NCBI GenBank assembly: GCA_025201345.1
Contig: JAIXMG010000007.1
Location: 248,001 to 312,000, forward strand
Direction of reading: 5' to 3'
DNA from: Thamnidium elegans
Taxonomy: Eukaryota; Mucoromycota; Mucoromycetes; Mucorales; Mucoraceae
Length of the DNA: 64,000 nt
Below the pieces are notes generated by a model, which was not told where the DNA came from, made no database searches, and saw only the letters and a list, made by a program, of their open reading frames with translations. Shown one piece after another: positions 22,998 through 33,877 of the stretch (positions are counted from its first letter, which is position 1; each line of letters starts with the position of its first letter). A program made the translations under genes and the position numbers.

Positions 22998-23930
22998 TTA
23001 ATGTTGAAGACGAAACCTTGATTTAAGTGACATGGTGATTATATAACAAGAAATAGCAATAATACATAAACTGATTAGAATAGAATAAATACAGCCGTTA
23101 TTGACACTTGAAGAATTTAACGTAGTCTGAGGGATAGTAATTTTAGCACACAGTTTTTTTTTTTTTTTTTGAAGTAAACACTTACTGCAAATGATGCGCC
23201 GTAATGTGACACAATAACCCATAAAACTTTTAACCAGCCTTTAGTTTTTGGTAACTCGGAAAAGCCTTCAAATGCAATCATCATCCAGACCATATGCATT
23301 AATGAAAATAAAGAAGTGGTGATGGCAGAAATAAAGTAAAGGGTGGCACGAGGACAGGATGGACACATCATGACACCTGGACCAATTGATTCTACAAGTA
23401 ATGATATGTAGCCTACTAATGCGCTCATCAAAGCGTAACCAAATCCAGATACTACACGCGTATAAAAAAAAAACGTCAAATACATATAGAACTCTTATTT
23501 TTTTTTTTTTTTACCAAAAGAAAATATAGAGCGGTTAAATGGAGATTTTGGGTTAGCGGAAACCGTGTTTAAACCAGATTCAGCACGATGTAATAATAAA
23601 TAAAAACACCAACGACATAATTCTTGAATGGCTACACTGTAAGTGATACTAACAAAATGCATAGCTTGTGTTGATTTAGCAAAGTACCAAATTATACTTG
23701 AAAGTAATAGTGCAATTAAACAAAAGAATGCACTTTTTTGGTTTGGTTTTAGTGTATATACATCTCGTTTTTTTTTTTTGATGGATGAAAAGAAGTCGAA
23801 AAAAAAAGCTGTTTTACCTTGACACCATTAGTAAAACATATTGTGCATTAGGCGCTATGTATAGAAAAAATATAGATAGAATAGGACCATAAGCTATCAA
23901 TAAGCAACCAAAAAAGGTATACAGTGACAT
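22998..23930 (-). CDS. APH1: Gamma-secretase subunit Aph-1
   Basis: Scaffold subunit of the intramembrane protease gamma-secretase (with presenilin, nicastrin and Pen-2). The N-terminus MSLYTFFGCLLIAYGPILSI matches the Aph-1 start (FFGCxxIAFGP). About four exons encode seven hydrophobic segments. RWCFYLLLHRAESGLN and VVSGFGYALMSALVGYI fit TM3-TM4, and VESIGPGVM matches the ALGPGV motif. Both conserved histidines are present: LMHMVWMM in TM5 (human His171) and VSHYGAS in TM6 (human His197). The protein ends KSRFRLQH. Gamma-secretase is missing from most Dikarya, so this is a notable gene for a fungus. Confidence 0.85.
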
Positions 23931-24044
23931 GCTCTATTTTAAATAAATAAAAAAAAAGGGAAAAAAGGTTTAACGGGGTCTGTAAACGAGTTTAATGAAC
24001 ATATATAAAAAGAACTTTTTAATAGGTAAAATAAAAATCTATTG

Positions 24045-25375
24045 TTATAATCTTCTATCAGGAGAGTCTTCACAATCATTTACTATTGCAACAATCACAC
24101 TAATATCATCTGCTTTTCCTCCCTAATTTTTAAGAGATGTTAGTATAAAAGATGATAAAGAAAGAAAAAAAAAAAGCATACTTGGTAGTATAAACCTTCA
24201 CTGACGGCACGTACTTGAAATGGACTATCTACATTTAATTTACAACTACTCACATACTTGGCTCTTTCAGCTAATGCGTCAGATATCTTTTGTGGTTCAA
24301 TTGATAGAAAACGAGTAGATAATTGTGATTTGACGATTGAAAGTATCTCCTTGTCAAATAAATTATCAAATAAACCGTCAGAACCCATGATAATAATATC
24401 ACCTTTTTCTACAGCTACAGTAAAAGACTATACAAAAAATATATGTTAATTATATTTATATATTAAGACGTTATTTATTTATTTACTTGTGCATCTTTTG
24501 GTCGATCAGGGGAACTTGTTCCTAACTGGTAAGGAAAATTAAATGAATGTTGCTGTTCTTCACTACGAAAGATATAGTCATTGTGTCTTATCACGGAAAT
24601 ACCACAATCACCTAAATTAGCTATCCTTAACTCCTCATGTCTTAAAATAGCAAGACAAGCAGTACATGAGCCAATAATGCCTTCTTGTTGTGCTTCTTCC
24701 ATACTCTCTTCATAACTCTTTTGTAAGATACTAACTGGATCTGCTTCATCGTAATGATAAAAACATGGATCATCAATATTATCAAATCTTTCCAATTCCA
24801 TGTAAGCATGATGCATTAGTTTTCTTGAATATAATGCAGCGTTTGCAGCTATAATAATAATAAGAATTAATATAATAATGTCTTACTAAAACAAATCACT
24901 ATTTATTACCTGAAACACCCGTCCATCCTCCGACCCCATCTGCTACGCCTATTGCATCTGAACGTCTAAAGTAGGCATCTTCTCCAATTTGTATACTGTA
25001 ATAATTCTCATTGTTCTTGTTTATAAATTGTTTATTATCTGGTGTTGTGTAACGATGTCTACGCTTAGCAAATCCGGAAGCACCATGAGCAAATATATAA
25101 GAAGGTGTAGGTTTGGCAATTGATTTAGAAAAGAAGTCAAATAACGGTAATGATTTATGATGATTTAATGGTAAATGAATTTGTCTGTCTGGTAGTTCAA
25201 ATTGTGGTGAAGCTGTTGATACTGTGCTAGAAGAAAATGATCGATGAGGTTGTTTATAAAGTGGGTAGTAAGTGAGATGAGTGTGCAGTGCACTGCAAGG
25301 TGCAAGTGGTGTATAAGTTCGCTTGGTAAAGTGTTTAGCTGAACTGGCTATTGTAGACCAATTCTTTGACTTCAT
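24045..25375 (-). CDS. PP2C-family Ser/Thr phosphatase, PTC7/PPTC7 type (probably mitochondrial)
   Basis: Metal-dependent protein phosphatase. Motifs in order are YFRRSDAIGVADGVGGWTGV (metal-binding DGVGGW), GSCTACLAILRHEELRIANL followed by GDCG, and KGDIIIMGSDGLFDNLFDKE. The last exon gives GGKADDISVIVAIVNDCEDS. The GVADGVGGW/GSDGLFDN variants are typical of the Azr1/PPTC7 subfamily, which in yeast and mammals is mitochondrial and acts on CoQ biosynthesis (Coq7) and mitophagy. The N-terminal 90 residues (MKSKNWSTIASSAKHFTKRT...) are rich in Ser/Arg/Lys/His and poor in acids, as for a presequence. There are four exons with short introns; start ATG is at 25375. Confidence 0.87.
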
Positions 25376-27159
25376 TATAATATATTGTAAAAAGAAAAAA
25401 AGGGAAAAAAAAGGAAATAATTATTAATGTTTTTTTTTGTGTGTGTGTGTGTTTATTATAAAGCAAAACCCTTTTTTATTTAAATCTCAGATTTTTTCTT
25501 TATCCCATTTTGAGATGAATGCCCTATTTAACTAAGTTTTAATTACAGTGATCTAGAACGTCTCTCTTCCTTTCTCTTCTTTCTCTTTAGATCCGTACCG
25601 TGATATTTGTTTGTTTATTGAGCTCGTGGCACTACTCCTCCAACCCCATTTGCCTATTTTATATACGGCTTTTTCTTGAAACTGTTATTTTATTTTTTTG
25701 GGGGGATAAAATTCCTATAATTAACTTACTTATACTAAACGTAGTTAAATCCAACAAGCTTTTTAGTGTAACCATAAAACGACAGGTAAAAGTACTCTGA
25801 AAGGATAGATCAAATACTCTAGAAAGACAAAGTATCTTATGAGTGTATTTACCTTATGTTAAAAGATCAAAAGTGTCAAACTGATAACTTTTTTTTCTGT
25901 TACGCTGCTATTATTTAGCGGGTACGGAAAAGATACAAATGTATACTAGATATAGGCTAGCTTCTCTTTATTTTTATTTTATTGCATACATTGTTCTCCC
26001 TTTTGTAAAAATAGAACAATAGCTAGGTACGTTCTTAAGATGACATGACACATGTAGAAAACAATACAGTACCTTTTTCTTGTACTCTGGCTACACAAGA
26101 AAAGAACAATATCTTTTTTATTTATAGAATTACACAAAAAACTAAACAATAGAAACTGGGGTTACGCCTTCTTACCGCAGTAGTAGCTGGGATAATTATA
26201 TGTCCAGTAATAGAAACGAGAAGCTGTATAAGCAATTATTATTTTTTTGTGTTTATTCCCTAGTGATAAATATAATATACTTCAGAGATATAACCATCCT
26301 AAAAAAAAAACTAGTTCCTTCCGCAATAAATGTATCAAACACTGAGTGGTACAAGTCCCTCTAAAAGTCAATACGCCGAGGAGTAAATTTTTAATATGAA
26401 TATAGTATAGTTTTATACTTAAAAACAGTAGATAGTCACTCTATTTACATGTCGAATAAATACGCCCTTAAATCAACCATACCCTTATTATATCGAACAG
26501 CGGACGGGATGATTATATATCCAATAATAAAAATACTGCACAATTATGTTCTTAAATAAGATACGAAAAAGTAATATAGATCATATAAGTTTAGTTAGAG
26601 AATAGACATACATATATACTTAAGTCCCTAAAATTAGTTTTCCATGTTCTACACATCCAAAGTACACCGCAATACCTTTGTATACCTAGTCTCGAAATAA
26701 ATTTACAAGTGATAATAAGGAAATTTTCAACTAATTTTGAGAGGTGTTTATATAATTTATAAAGAAATTGTATGAAAGCGTCTAGCATTATCAATAAAGG
26801 TTATTCATAGACAAAGGGATACTAATCAAACTGATAGAAAGAAAATAATGGAATACATTTTACAAAGTAATTAATTATGTGCTATTTTAATCCATAGCTC
26901 TGTACTGTTTTAATTGATAACAATGAAGATTTTAATAGATTCTAATGTTCGAGCATTTCTAATATATATATAACATATTTTTTTGTACAGTAACTCGGAC
27001 GAGCTCAAGAACTATTTAAAGTGTTATAATCCATCATTGCTTGTCCATTACCCTTTTAATACATTCGTTTTTACATGAATGTTTAGGCATCATTTCTAAA
27101 AAAGGTCTTTAGGAAGATGATTTTATTATCAAACATTGAAAACTGCTCATTTTATATTT
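25376..27159. other. Gene-free AT-rich DNA with decayed repeat traces
   Basis: 1.8 kb without a supportable gene. The segments near 26186-26214 and 26506-26534 (GGGATAATTATATGTCCAGT versus GGGATGATTATATATCCAAT) are similar, suggesting an old duplication. The stretch 26436-26510 resembles 30738-30812 (ACTCTATTTA, then CCTTAAATC-AACATAC-CTTAT). These look like relics of dispersed repeats. Confidence 0.4.
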
Positions 27160-27490
27160 TTTTAGCGATTACTCCGGATCAAACTTAAGTATCTTTATAG
27201 AAAAAAACAATGGTGATAGTATACTCTTTTAGGCGCTTCTAATGCATTAAAGATGATATTATTACTAAAGATAATGAACGAGTAATTACTGTTTAAAGAT
27301 CTTTTTCTTTTTACTTGACGCTTTAGTTAAGCTGGCGTTTTATTAAAAGCGTATTTACTCTCTCAATTTTGGATGTAGCACTTTTATTTATAAATGAATA
27401 AAAATGAGCTGTTAAAGATCTTTAATCTTTGTTATTTTTAGTAATAGTAGTAGCAAACTGAATTCGATGTAATCACGAAAATAAAGCAAA
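27160..27490. mobile_element. Possible MITE with GCGATTAC-type ends (low confidence)
   Basis: The left-arm start TTTTAGCGATTACTCCGGATC is approximately matched in reverse complement by GAATTCGATGTAATCACGAAAA near 27458-27480. A related motif (GATCCAGAGAAATCACAAAA) occurs near 27653, and GATCCAGAGTAATCGCGAAA is at the outer end of the right arm. The shared core GATTAC-N-C-N-GATC at several element ends suggests terminal repeats of one family. Exact element limits cannot be fixed from this copy. Confidence 0.35.
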
Positions 27491-28699
27491 AAGGTGATAA
27501 AAAAAAGTAAGGTTTTTTTTTGCCCAAAAAAGTAATTTTTAAATAGTGATCATTCTTTCAATTTTTGCATTAGAAATATAAATTAAGATGGATTAGAAGC
27601 GTATAAAAAATTAATTTATTGTCAACAGTTTGCCCATAACAAAAGCCAAAGTGGATCCAGAGAAATCACAAAACATCCGTGATTTTTGGCCAAAAAACAA
27701 AAGGGGTTGACCCACAAAAATGAAAAACGAAAAAAAAAACAAAAAGGTACGTTTTTAATTTTTTTTATCAAAGATATATTTAAAACAACTATTTTGTATT
27801 ATACAACTTGGGTCCAAAAAGCTTTTTCTGTTTTTTAATAAATTAAGAACCATTATTTGTTATAGCTGGTAAAATTAGCAGTGATTTCTTATGTGAGCGA
27901 TTTTTTAAGCTGCAATACCGCAATAATTATCACGCTACAATTGCTCTCTTCTTTCAATTATTTTGCTCTTGTCCCTTTGGAGTGTTTTACTGTTACTACG
28001 TTTTTATAACTGACTTGGATAACATGGCACATTTCGTTGCTACATGCTCAATGTCAAAAGAAAAAGCAAAATACATAAATAAAATAAAAATACATGTCGC
28101 AAGTGGTGGATAATATTAAGAAAAAAAAAGAAAAGTAAAACTAAAAGTAAAAGAAAGAAAGAAAGAAAGAAAGAAAGATGTAAAAGGGATTGTATTTGCA
28201 TTTGTTTGAGTTTTAAAATAGGGGTCGTTGTAGTACAAAGAAAATGCAACTGTCAATTACAGAGTATAATAACAAAAAGATAATTAAAAGAATATAAACT
28301 ATAAGGCCGTACCCGAGAGAATTACACTTTATAATTTTTTATTAAATAAAAGATAATATAATGAGAAGATCCAGCACCTCATTTACATGTACACATTGCA
28401 TAATTATAACTGTCAAGCATTATGCCAAATGTTAAACCAAATAAGCCAAACGTATTATATTTTACTGTAAAAATAACAGTAAACTTTATTAAGAATGTTG
28501 CGGATAGATTATTAAAAGGAAGAAAAAAAAACATTAAGATAATGTACATTTAATGAGAATTAGGGCAGACATTATCTTTCCCTTTTTAAGAAGCCTTTTC
28601 TTTTTTATAATGCCTTCCCTTTTTTATAATGCCTTCTTTTTTTTTTTTTGTAATGCATTCTCTTTTTTTAAGGCATTCTTTTTTAAAACGCTTTCTCAT

Positions 28700-28790
28700 T
28701 CTCTTTTTAGGACACCCATTTTTAGGACACTCATTTTTAAAGACACTCATTTTTAAAGACACTCATTTTTAAAGACGCTCATTTTTATTT
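28700..28790. repeat. 16-bp tandem repeat (CACTCATTTTTAAAGA unit)
   Basis: About five head-to-tail copies of CACTCATTTTTAAAGA with slight variation (CACCCATTTTTAGGA, CGCTCATTTTTA). They are preceded by two or three copies of a TTTTTTATAATGCCTTC unit at about 28600-28645 and followed at 28803-28821 by a run of about 18 G residues broken by one A. The mirrored copy lies at about 41339-41425. Confidence 0.8.
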
Positions 28791-28945
28791 ATAGCTTTTT
28801 TTCGGGGAGGGGGGGGGGGGGTTTGGCCCTTTGGGTTGGGCTGCTAAATAAGAAAAAGTTAGAAATCAACTCTTTTTTATTTGCAGCAGAATGTTTTTAT
28901 AATACTTTCCTTCTCTCCTCGTATCACTCCAACTTTCTACCAGCC

Positions 28946-29192
28946 AGTGCTTATGGTACCATTTGCGCCATGCAATTTTTTTTTTTGAGGGTTTACAGAT
29001 TTGACCCATCTGCAGGACTTTTTTCCAAAAGAGACAACTTGTGAATTTACATCCCCATCCCGCGGTAAGAGAAAGCGGAATGGGGATGTAAACCCACAAC
29101 CTGCCTCTCCGGAAAAAAAACCACCACGGATGAGTCAAACTGCAAACACACAAAAAAAAAGATTACAAGGCGCAAATGGTACCATAAGCACT
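28946..29192. mobile_element. Foldback MITE with perfect 24-bp terminal inverted repeats
   Basis: The left terminus AGTGCTTATGGTACCATTTG (continuing CGCC) is the exact reverse complement of the right terminus at 29169-29192. The interior is itself an imperfect palindrome: TTTACATCCCCATCCCGC on the left pairs with the reverse complement of GGAATGGGGATGTAAA on the right, and similarity continues out to the termini. The whole 247-bp unit could therefore fold into one long hairpin. No convincing target-site duplication was seen. A 82-codon open frame crosses it (29001-29246), but the palindromic origin makes coding doubtful. The twin copy is at 40931-41178. Confidence 0.8.
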
Positions 29193-29833
29193 ACTATTAC
29201 AGAAAAAAGACTTGATCAGAGTCCCAAAAACTGTAATAATAGTTAGTAAATATCTGGCCAGTTACCTTTTGTAGTTGTGAAGAAAAAAAAAAAGAGAAAA
29301 AAAACAAAAAAGGAAAAAAAAAAAACCGGGTCAATTTATACCCGTGGTTTGTTGCCATGATTTGTGTGACGTGTGGCATTTTTTGTGTGACCTTTTTTTG
29401 TAGTGTTGCCTAGTTACAGTGAAGCTGGTTGATATAAACCAGCTATATATCTAACCTTTTGATTACTATTCAAGATCTAATTTGGATTCTATTTGAAAAA
29501 CTTAATTATTTATCTGTGTAATAATTAAAGTACTTATTTATTTGTGGTACAGCAGGAAAATCACTATTTTCCCTTTTATACAAACGTCAGGCACAAATTA
29601 TTTATGTGCCAATAATCACAATAATCTATAAGCGGCTACCTTTAACACAATCAATTCAACTTTCATTGAATTCAAATCTCACTTTCATATAAAATAGCTA
29701 TCCTTTTTCAAATTATTAAAAACCATCTTATTTTAGACTTTTAACGAATTTTATAACAATATACCACTAATTGTCGCATATCTTCTATACTTGCTTTTGT
29801 CTCTCTCTCTTTCTAATAAAATATAACATAATA

Positions 29834-30435
29834 ATGAATACTTTTTTTTTTATGAAGATAGACAGGAAAACATTTTTAATGAAAAAGAAAAAGTTTACGA
29901 TCCGATGGAGGATGTTTTAACATATGTCGGTGATCCCAACATAGTTCTTGAAACAATAACTAGTCGACAAACTTACTTGAGCGTTAAGCGCCCCCCCCCC
30001 CAAAAAAATGAAGGGTTCTCACTTAAAAAGCAGTAAAAACCTGGTAAGTTAAAACCATCAGTGAAGTTATACAACAATTACAACGACTTCACCAGAGAAA
30101 CGTTTATAGACCGTATGCTCGAAAATCCTCAAGGTTGCAAGAGACTTAAATATTAATTACTGCACCGCGTTAAGATGGTGGAAGTATTACTGAAGGGACA
30201 GAAGAGGTTGTGTATAAAAAGTCTGAACAAAACAGTGGTCCGAAAAGCTCATTTACAACCGAGCATAACGAGCTACTTGGCTGTGGGATCTTAGTAAAAT
30301 GACTGTGGATAATGACCTCCTGTTATATTCAGACGACATAATAAATAATTTGACTGAGCGATTTGAAGACTTTACTATATCAAAGTCGCAACTTAATAAC
30401 CATTTACGAAACACAATACTCATCACAGCGAAAAA
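29834..30435 (+). pseudogene. Mariner-type transposase, N-terminal (HTH) part, left copy, broken
   Basis: Reading frame pieces spell YEDRQENIFNEKEKVYDPME, then GDPNIVLETITSRQTYLSVK, a frame interruption at a C(11) tract, then YNNYNDFTRETFIDRMLENP. After a second frameshift come LNINYCTALRWWKYY and SEQNSGPKSSFTTEHNELL, then DNDLLLYSDDIINNLTERFE and ISKSQLNNHLRNT. This is the order of the DNA-binding helix-turn-helix part of the mariner/DDE transposases common in Mucorales-type genomes (family match from recall, not searched). The catalytic domain does not follow: after the HLRNT block the sequence changes to unrelated text. Frameshifts and stops mark it as inactive. Confidence 0.7.
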
Positions 30436-30690
30436 AAAACGACGTTCGAACCTAAGGCCTGGTTCTGATTTAATGAGCAAGATGCTATTCAATGATCCCA
30501 CGGTTGCGAACTTGGTTGTGCAACCATTATTAGGTAGTATACTTGTCTATTATAAATACACTAGCTTTTAATACGTATAATATATTATAGGTACAGACAT
30601 TCCAGCAAACAGTCATGTCGTAACCTCAAATGAGTGGACGAATGGTACAAGATCTGACGTCGTGGAGAAATACTTTGATTTAACATGGTA
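30436..30690 (+). pseudogene. Fragment of an unrelated repeated gene family inserted in the transposase
   Basis: Directly after the transposase HTH part the frame continues NLRPGSDLMSKMLFNDPTVA, NLVVQPLLG, then a GT-AG intron (about 30533-30590), then TDIPANSHVVTSNEWTNGTR and SDVVEKYFDLTW. The PANSHVVTSNEWTNGTRSDVV text resembles a multicopy Mucorales family that I recall as PD-(D/E)xK nuclease-like, but I could not check this. It is truncated at both ends here. The surrounding 30700-31700 has no open frame. It does contain a repeated motif (TTTACGATCATGGTCGTATT near 31003 and TTTACGGCTATGATCGTATC near 31121). Confidence 0.45.
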
Positions 30691-31778
30691 AGTATAAAAG
30701 TGATTAAATAAATGTATAAATATGAGTACGTAGTAGCGACTCTATTTAAGGGTGGAAGAAATATAGGAGGAATATATCCTTAAATCGAACATACTCTTAT
30801 ATCTAACAGTAAAAAACACAGAGAAATGGCCAAGTTCAGAGAGAGTTTCAATAACATTGTATTTATCTAACCGAATCATTCGATGTACACCACCTTTAAT
30901 ACTCATTGCATAAGTGGACACCTGTTTTCCTAGTTTCTTTAAACTAGTCTAAACTCGGATTTATAAGATCAACAGTGTTATTTGTATGTGAGAGTGTACC
31001 TTTACGATCATGGTCGTATTGCTCTCCTCTGTCTACTTTCTCTACAGACGACTGATGGTTAGACCAGATAAATTGCTTATATGATAGAGTAATGTCTTAG
31101 TTGTTATTTCCAAATTTACCTTTACGGCTATGATCGTATCGCTCTCTTTAGTTATAATTCCTGTGCTGATGCTTAATAGACTTGGTAAAATTGTCTATGA
31201 TTTCTAAAGATAAAGGTTGCTTTGTAGAAACTGCCAGTCATCTTCTTTATTTTAATATTTTACTCTCCTTATGTATAACTAATCGTATATTTTATAGTAG
31301 AGTTTTTTTTTAAGACCACAGCATCTGTACATTCTTGTCAAATTTGACTATTCTTTACAGTTTGCAAGGCTTCCTGCTGGTGATGGTGTTGAAGTTTATT
31401 TGCTTTTATTTGAAAAGTATACTCTGCTCTGATTCTCTCACTTTAATGTTATCAAAGCTTAAAAAACCATTCTCTTTATTCGGCTCAACTTTATAATTGT
31501 TAAACATTTTTGTAATTTGGTATTTCTGTTCTTGTCATTCAGTTTCACGAGCTTCTTTTAATCTTCTAATGATTTGATAGTATTTTACAACGAGCTGTGG
31601 GATTTCTTGTTTGATATATGAATACTTTTGGTCATTTGTACAATTTATTACAAGTGCCAAGACTTACGATATTCTGAGTCGCTGTAATACTAATCCTAGA
31701 AATGAAAAAAAAACGTACGTTCTTTTTTGGCAGCTTAACTTGCGAGATCCATCATCTATATGAAAACACAGTCGGTAA

Positions 31779-32165
31779 TAGCTCAGTATCAAAAGATACA
31801 ACTACTGCGCACTTTATCAAATTTAAGAACGGGCTTCTTGATATCGTGATCGTGATGAAACTTTTAAAGGAAATTATATTGTGATGGATAATATTTCTAT
31901 TCATAAGTACATGCCGTTCGTACGAAAAAAAATGAAAGTAAAGACTATAAAGTCGTGCACCCCCCCCCCTTATTCAGCATAATTAAACCCCATCGGACAG
32001 TTTTAAGCAATAGGCAAAGGGAAAATGAAACATGGTAAACTTATGAATGAAGAAAACTTGTGAAGTAGAACCTGTGACGCCTGTGAACGTCTTTATCAAT
32101 GACCTTTACACCTTTTGTAATCATTCTAAACGCCAAATTATTCTTTGTTATAACATGAAACCATT
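31779..32165 (+). pseudogene. Mariner-type transposase, C-terminal catalytic remnant (left copy)
   Basis: TTTAHFIKF, then after a frameshift a VMDN-ISIHK block (second catalytic Asp region), then degenerate NPIGQF and GKGKMKHGKLMNEENL, and finally a relic of the C-terminal tail (DLYTFCNHSKRQIILCYN in shifted frames). It corresponds block for block with the better preserved right copy (39339-39720, minus strand). Several stops and a C-run expansion (31961) break it. Confidence 0.6.
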
Positions 32166-32954
32166 TTAGTATAGTTACAAATAAATATTCCTTCAAGCCA
32201 TAATTCATATTGTTATCATGAAGAGAGAAGGTACAAAAAAAATCACCAAAGAGATGTATTGCTAATTAATGTGCTATTACAGTTAAGGTAATTGAAAGAT
32301 ACGACACTTTTTTTTAGACAAATTGCCAAACTCGAGACAATTTTTTTTTCAAAAGCAGACGTTTATTATTTTTGGGAAAACTCAAATTTCCATAAGCTTG
32401 ACTGTATTATCTCTTGTGTATGATGCTCTGCTTTCGAGTAACCAGTATATCTTTTCTTTCTTTTTTAAAAAAATAAAATAAATAATATGTATATACTAAT
32501 AAATGACTGCTCTTATAGGTATAATATCATTACATACTGTTACAATAATAAAATATAATGTCAATAGGTTTATGGATATATTAGGCAAAAGCCCGTGTTT
32601 AAAAGTCAGTTATTTTTCCATGTGCTTACAGAACCAGATGGCAGATCCTATCCAAATCTAGTTACCAATACAATGCCTCTTTAATAATTAACTCATATAT
32701 TATATTATATTTTTAGCTGTGTTAAATCAACGTTTTTACCCTTTTTTTTAAAAAAAAATAGCTTATGTTATTCTTGGTACACGCATGATGTATGACAAGC
32801 GGAGGAAACAATGTGATATATTTTGACAACATAAATAAAAACGTACTTTAAATCACGTTTTGTCTCTTTTTATTATTATTATTATTATTTTATAAAAATA
32901 CAACAGAAAAAATAAATCTCGTGTATCAAAAAAGTAAGCGTGTATAAATTTATC

Positions 32955-32957
<3 letters not shown>

Positions 32958-32989
<32 letters not shown>
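32958..32989. repeat. A(32) homopolymer
   Basis: Uninterrupted run of about 32 adenines in AT-rich non-coding DNA. No gene was seen between 32166 and 33300. Confidence 0.9.
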
Positions 32990-32991
<2 letters not shown>

Positions 32992-33308
32992 AGCAAGGGG
33001 AAAGTCTCTATTTACTAAGAATTACACTGACGTTATGTCATGTACGTTAGTGCAATCGCAGGTACAAGTTTTAGCAAGTTGCACATCATTTGCAATGCAT
33101 CAAAATCATTGCTTTTTGCTGTCACAGACAAAGTTAATAATTACTTTTTAAAAAAAAGAGAGATAATATCTTTTCGATTATAGACTTTCTGTATAATATA
33201 TATTTCACCATATATCAATTACAATTTCTTGCTTCATAAATATTTTATATCTCTTTATGTCACGAGTCTATTATTACTTAAGTCAATGAGATTTTTTTTT
33301 TTTTTCAG

Positions 33309-33577
33309 AACGCGTTTTTTTAAGAGTTTTTGTACAGGCTACTTTAATTTTAATAGTTGTTATTCTTTTTACTGTCATTTTACTATTTCGAAAGAATGGT
33401 AAATATTTTATCTAGCTATTAGAAAAATGAACTAATTTTGTTTCTGTTTATGATGGAGAATGGATAGCTACTATATCTTTTGTTGATCATGTACGATACA
33501 AACTTTAAAAACTCACTATTTTTTTTTTCTTATCAGCAAAAAAAAGGGCACAAGGACCAAAAATCAATGATACTTAA
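33309..33577 (+). CDS. Possible small single-TM protein, 5' end unresolved
   Basis: Two joinable exons (about 33309-33398 and 33537-33577) give ERVFLRVFVQATLILIVVIL, FTVILLFRKN, and after the intron AKKRAQGPKINDT and a TAA stop. That is one strong hydrophobic helix followed by a short basic tail. The acceptor is preceded by T(14)C. The upstream exon with a start codon could not be fixed: the ATG at about 33257 would require a 20-nt intron, and a nearer ATG is out of frame by one in the T tract. It could be a short tail-anchored protein or a homopolymer-length artefact. Family unknown. Confidence 0.35.
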
Positions 33578-33877
33578 AGTTAAGAAGAGAAGAAAAGAAA
33601 GCACACGTAAAAAGTAATCCATCCGATTTAAATCCATCCGATTAAACGAGGAGGAAATACTTTAAAACACATTATTCTCGGTGTGCTACCATGTCTTTTT
33701 TTTTTAAACGAGCGACTAATTCACAGGCAACAACACGCTCACACATGAAGAAATAGGTAATACTTGATTCACTGTGGAACTCTAACCTGAGTATCTAATA
33801 AAATATTTAATATTCCTTTTCCTTCTCTTTTTCTTCTTTTTAATATATATTTATTTTTCTTTACTTTTTTTTTTTAA

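Larger units (their letters stand above)
27160..30332 (+). repeat. Left arm of a 3.17-kb inverted repeat (mobile-element copy)
   Basis: The sequence is found again, reverse-complemented, at 39796-42954 with only occasional substitutions and small indels (for example CTCCGG versus CTCTGG near the outer end; AAGCGGCTACC versus AAGCGGTTACC near 29632). The outer boundary is TTTTAGCGATTACTCCGGATC. The inner boundary is GACCTCCTGTTATATTCAG, after which the two arms diverge. It contains an (AAAG)n microsatellite at 28150-28180, 16-bp tandem repeats, a poly-G tract, a nested foldback MITE and the 5' half of a transposase gene. Similarity between arms implies recent duplication or gene conversion. 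Confidence 0.88.

Noticed and set aside
28553..28756. 67-codon Phe-rich frame over the tandem repeats
   Set aside because: It is translation of T-rich simple repeats, present only because of the repeat period.
29001..29246. 82-codon frame (and its right-arm copy at 40877-41122) as a protein gene
   Set aside because: It runs across the foldback MITE palindrome and into flanking DNA; the palindrome explains the open frames on both strands.
31702..31884. 60-residue frame as a new gene
   Set aside because: Its second half is the TTTAHFIKF block of the degenerate transposase; the first half is unrelated non-coding sequence.
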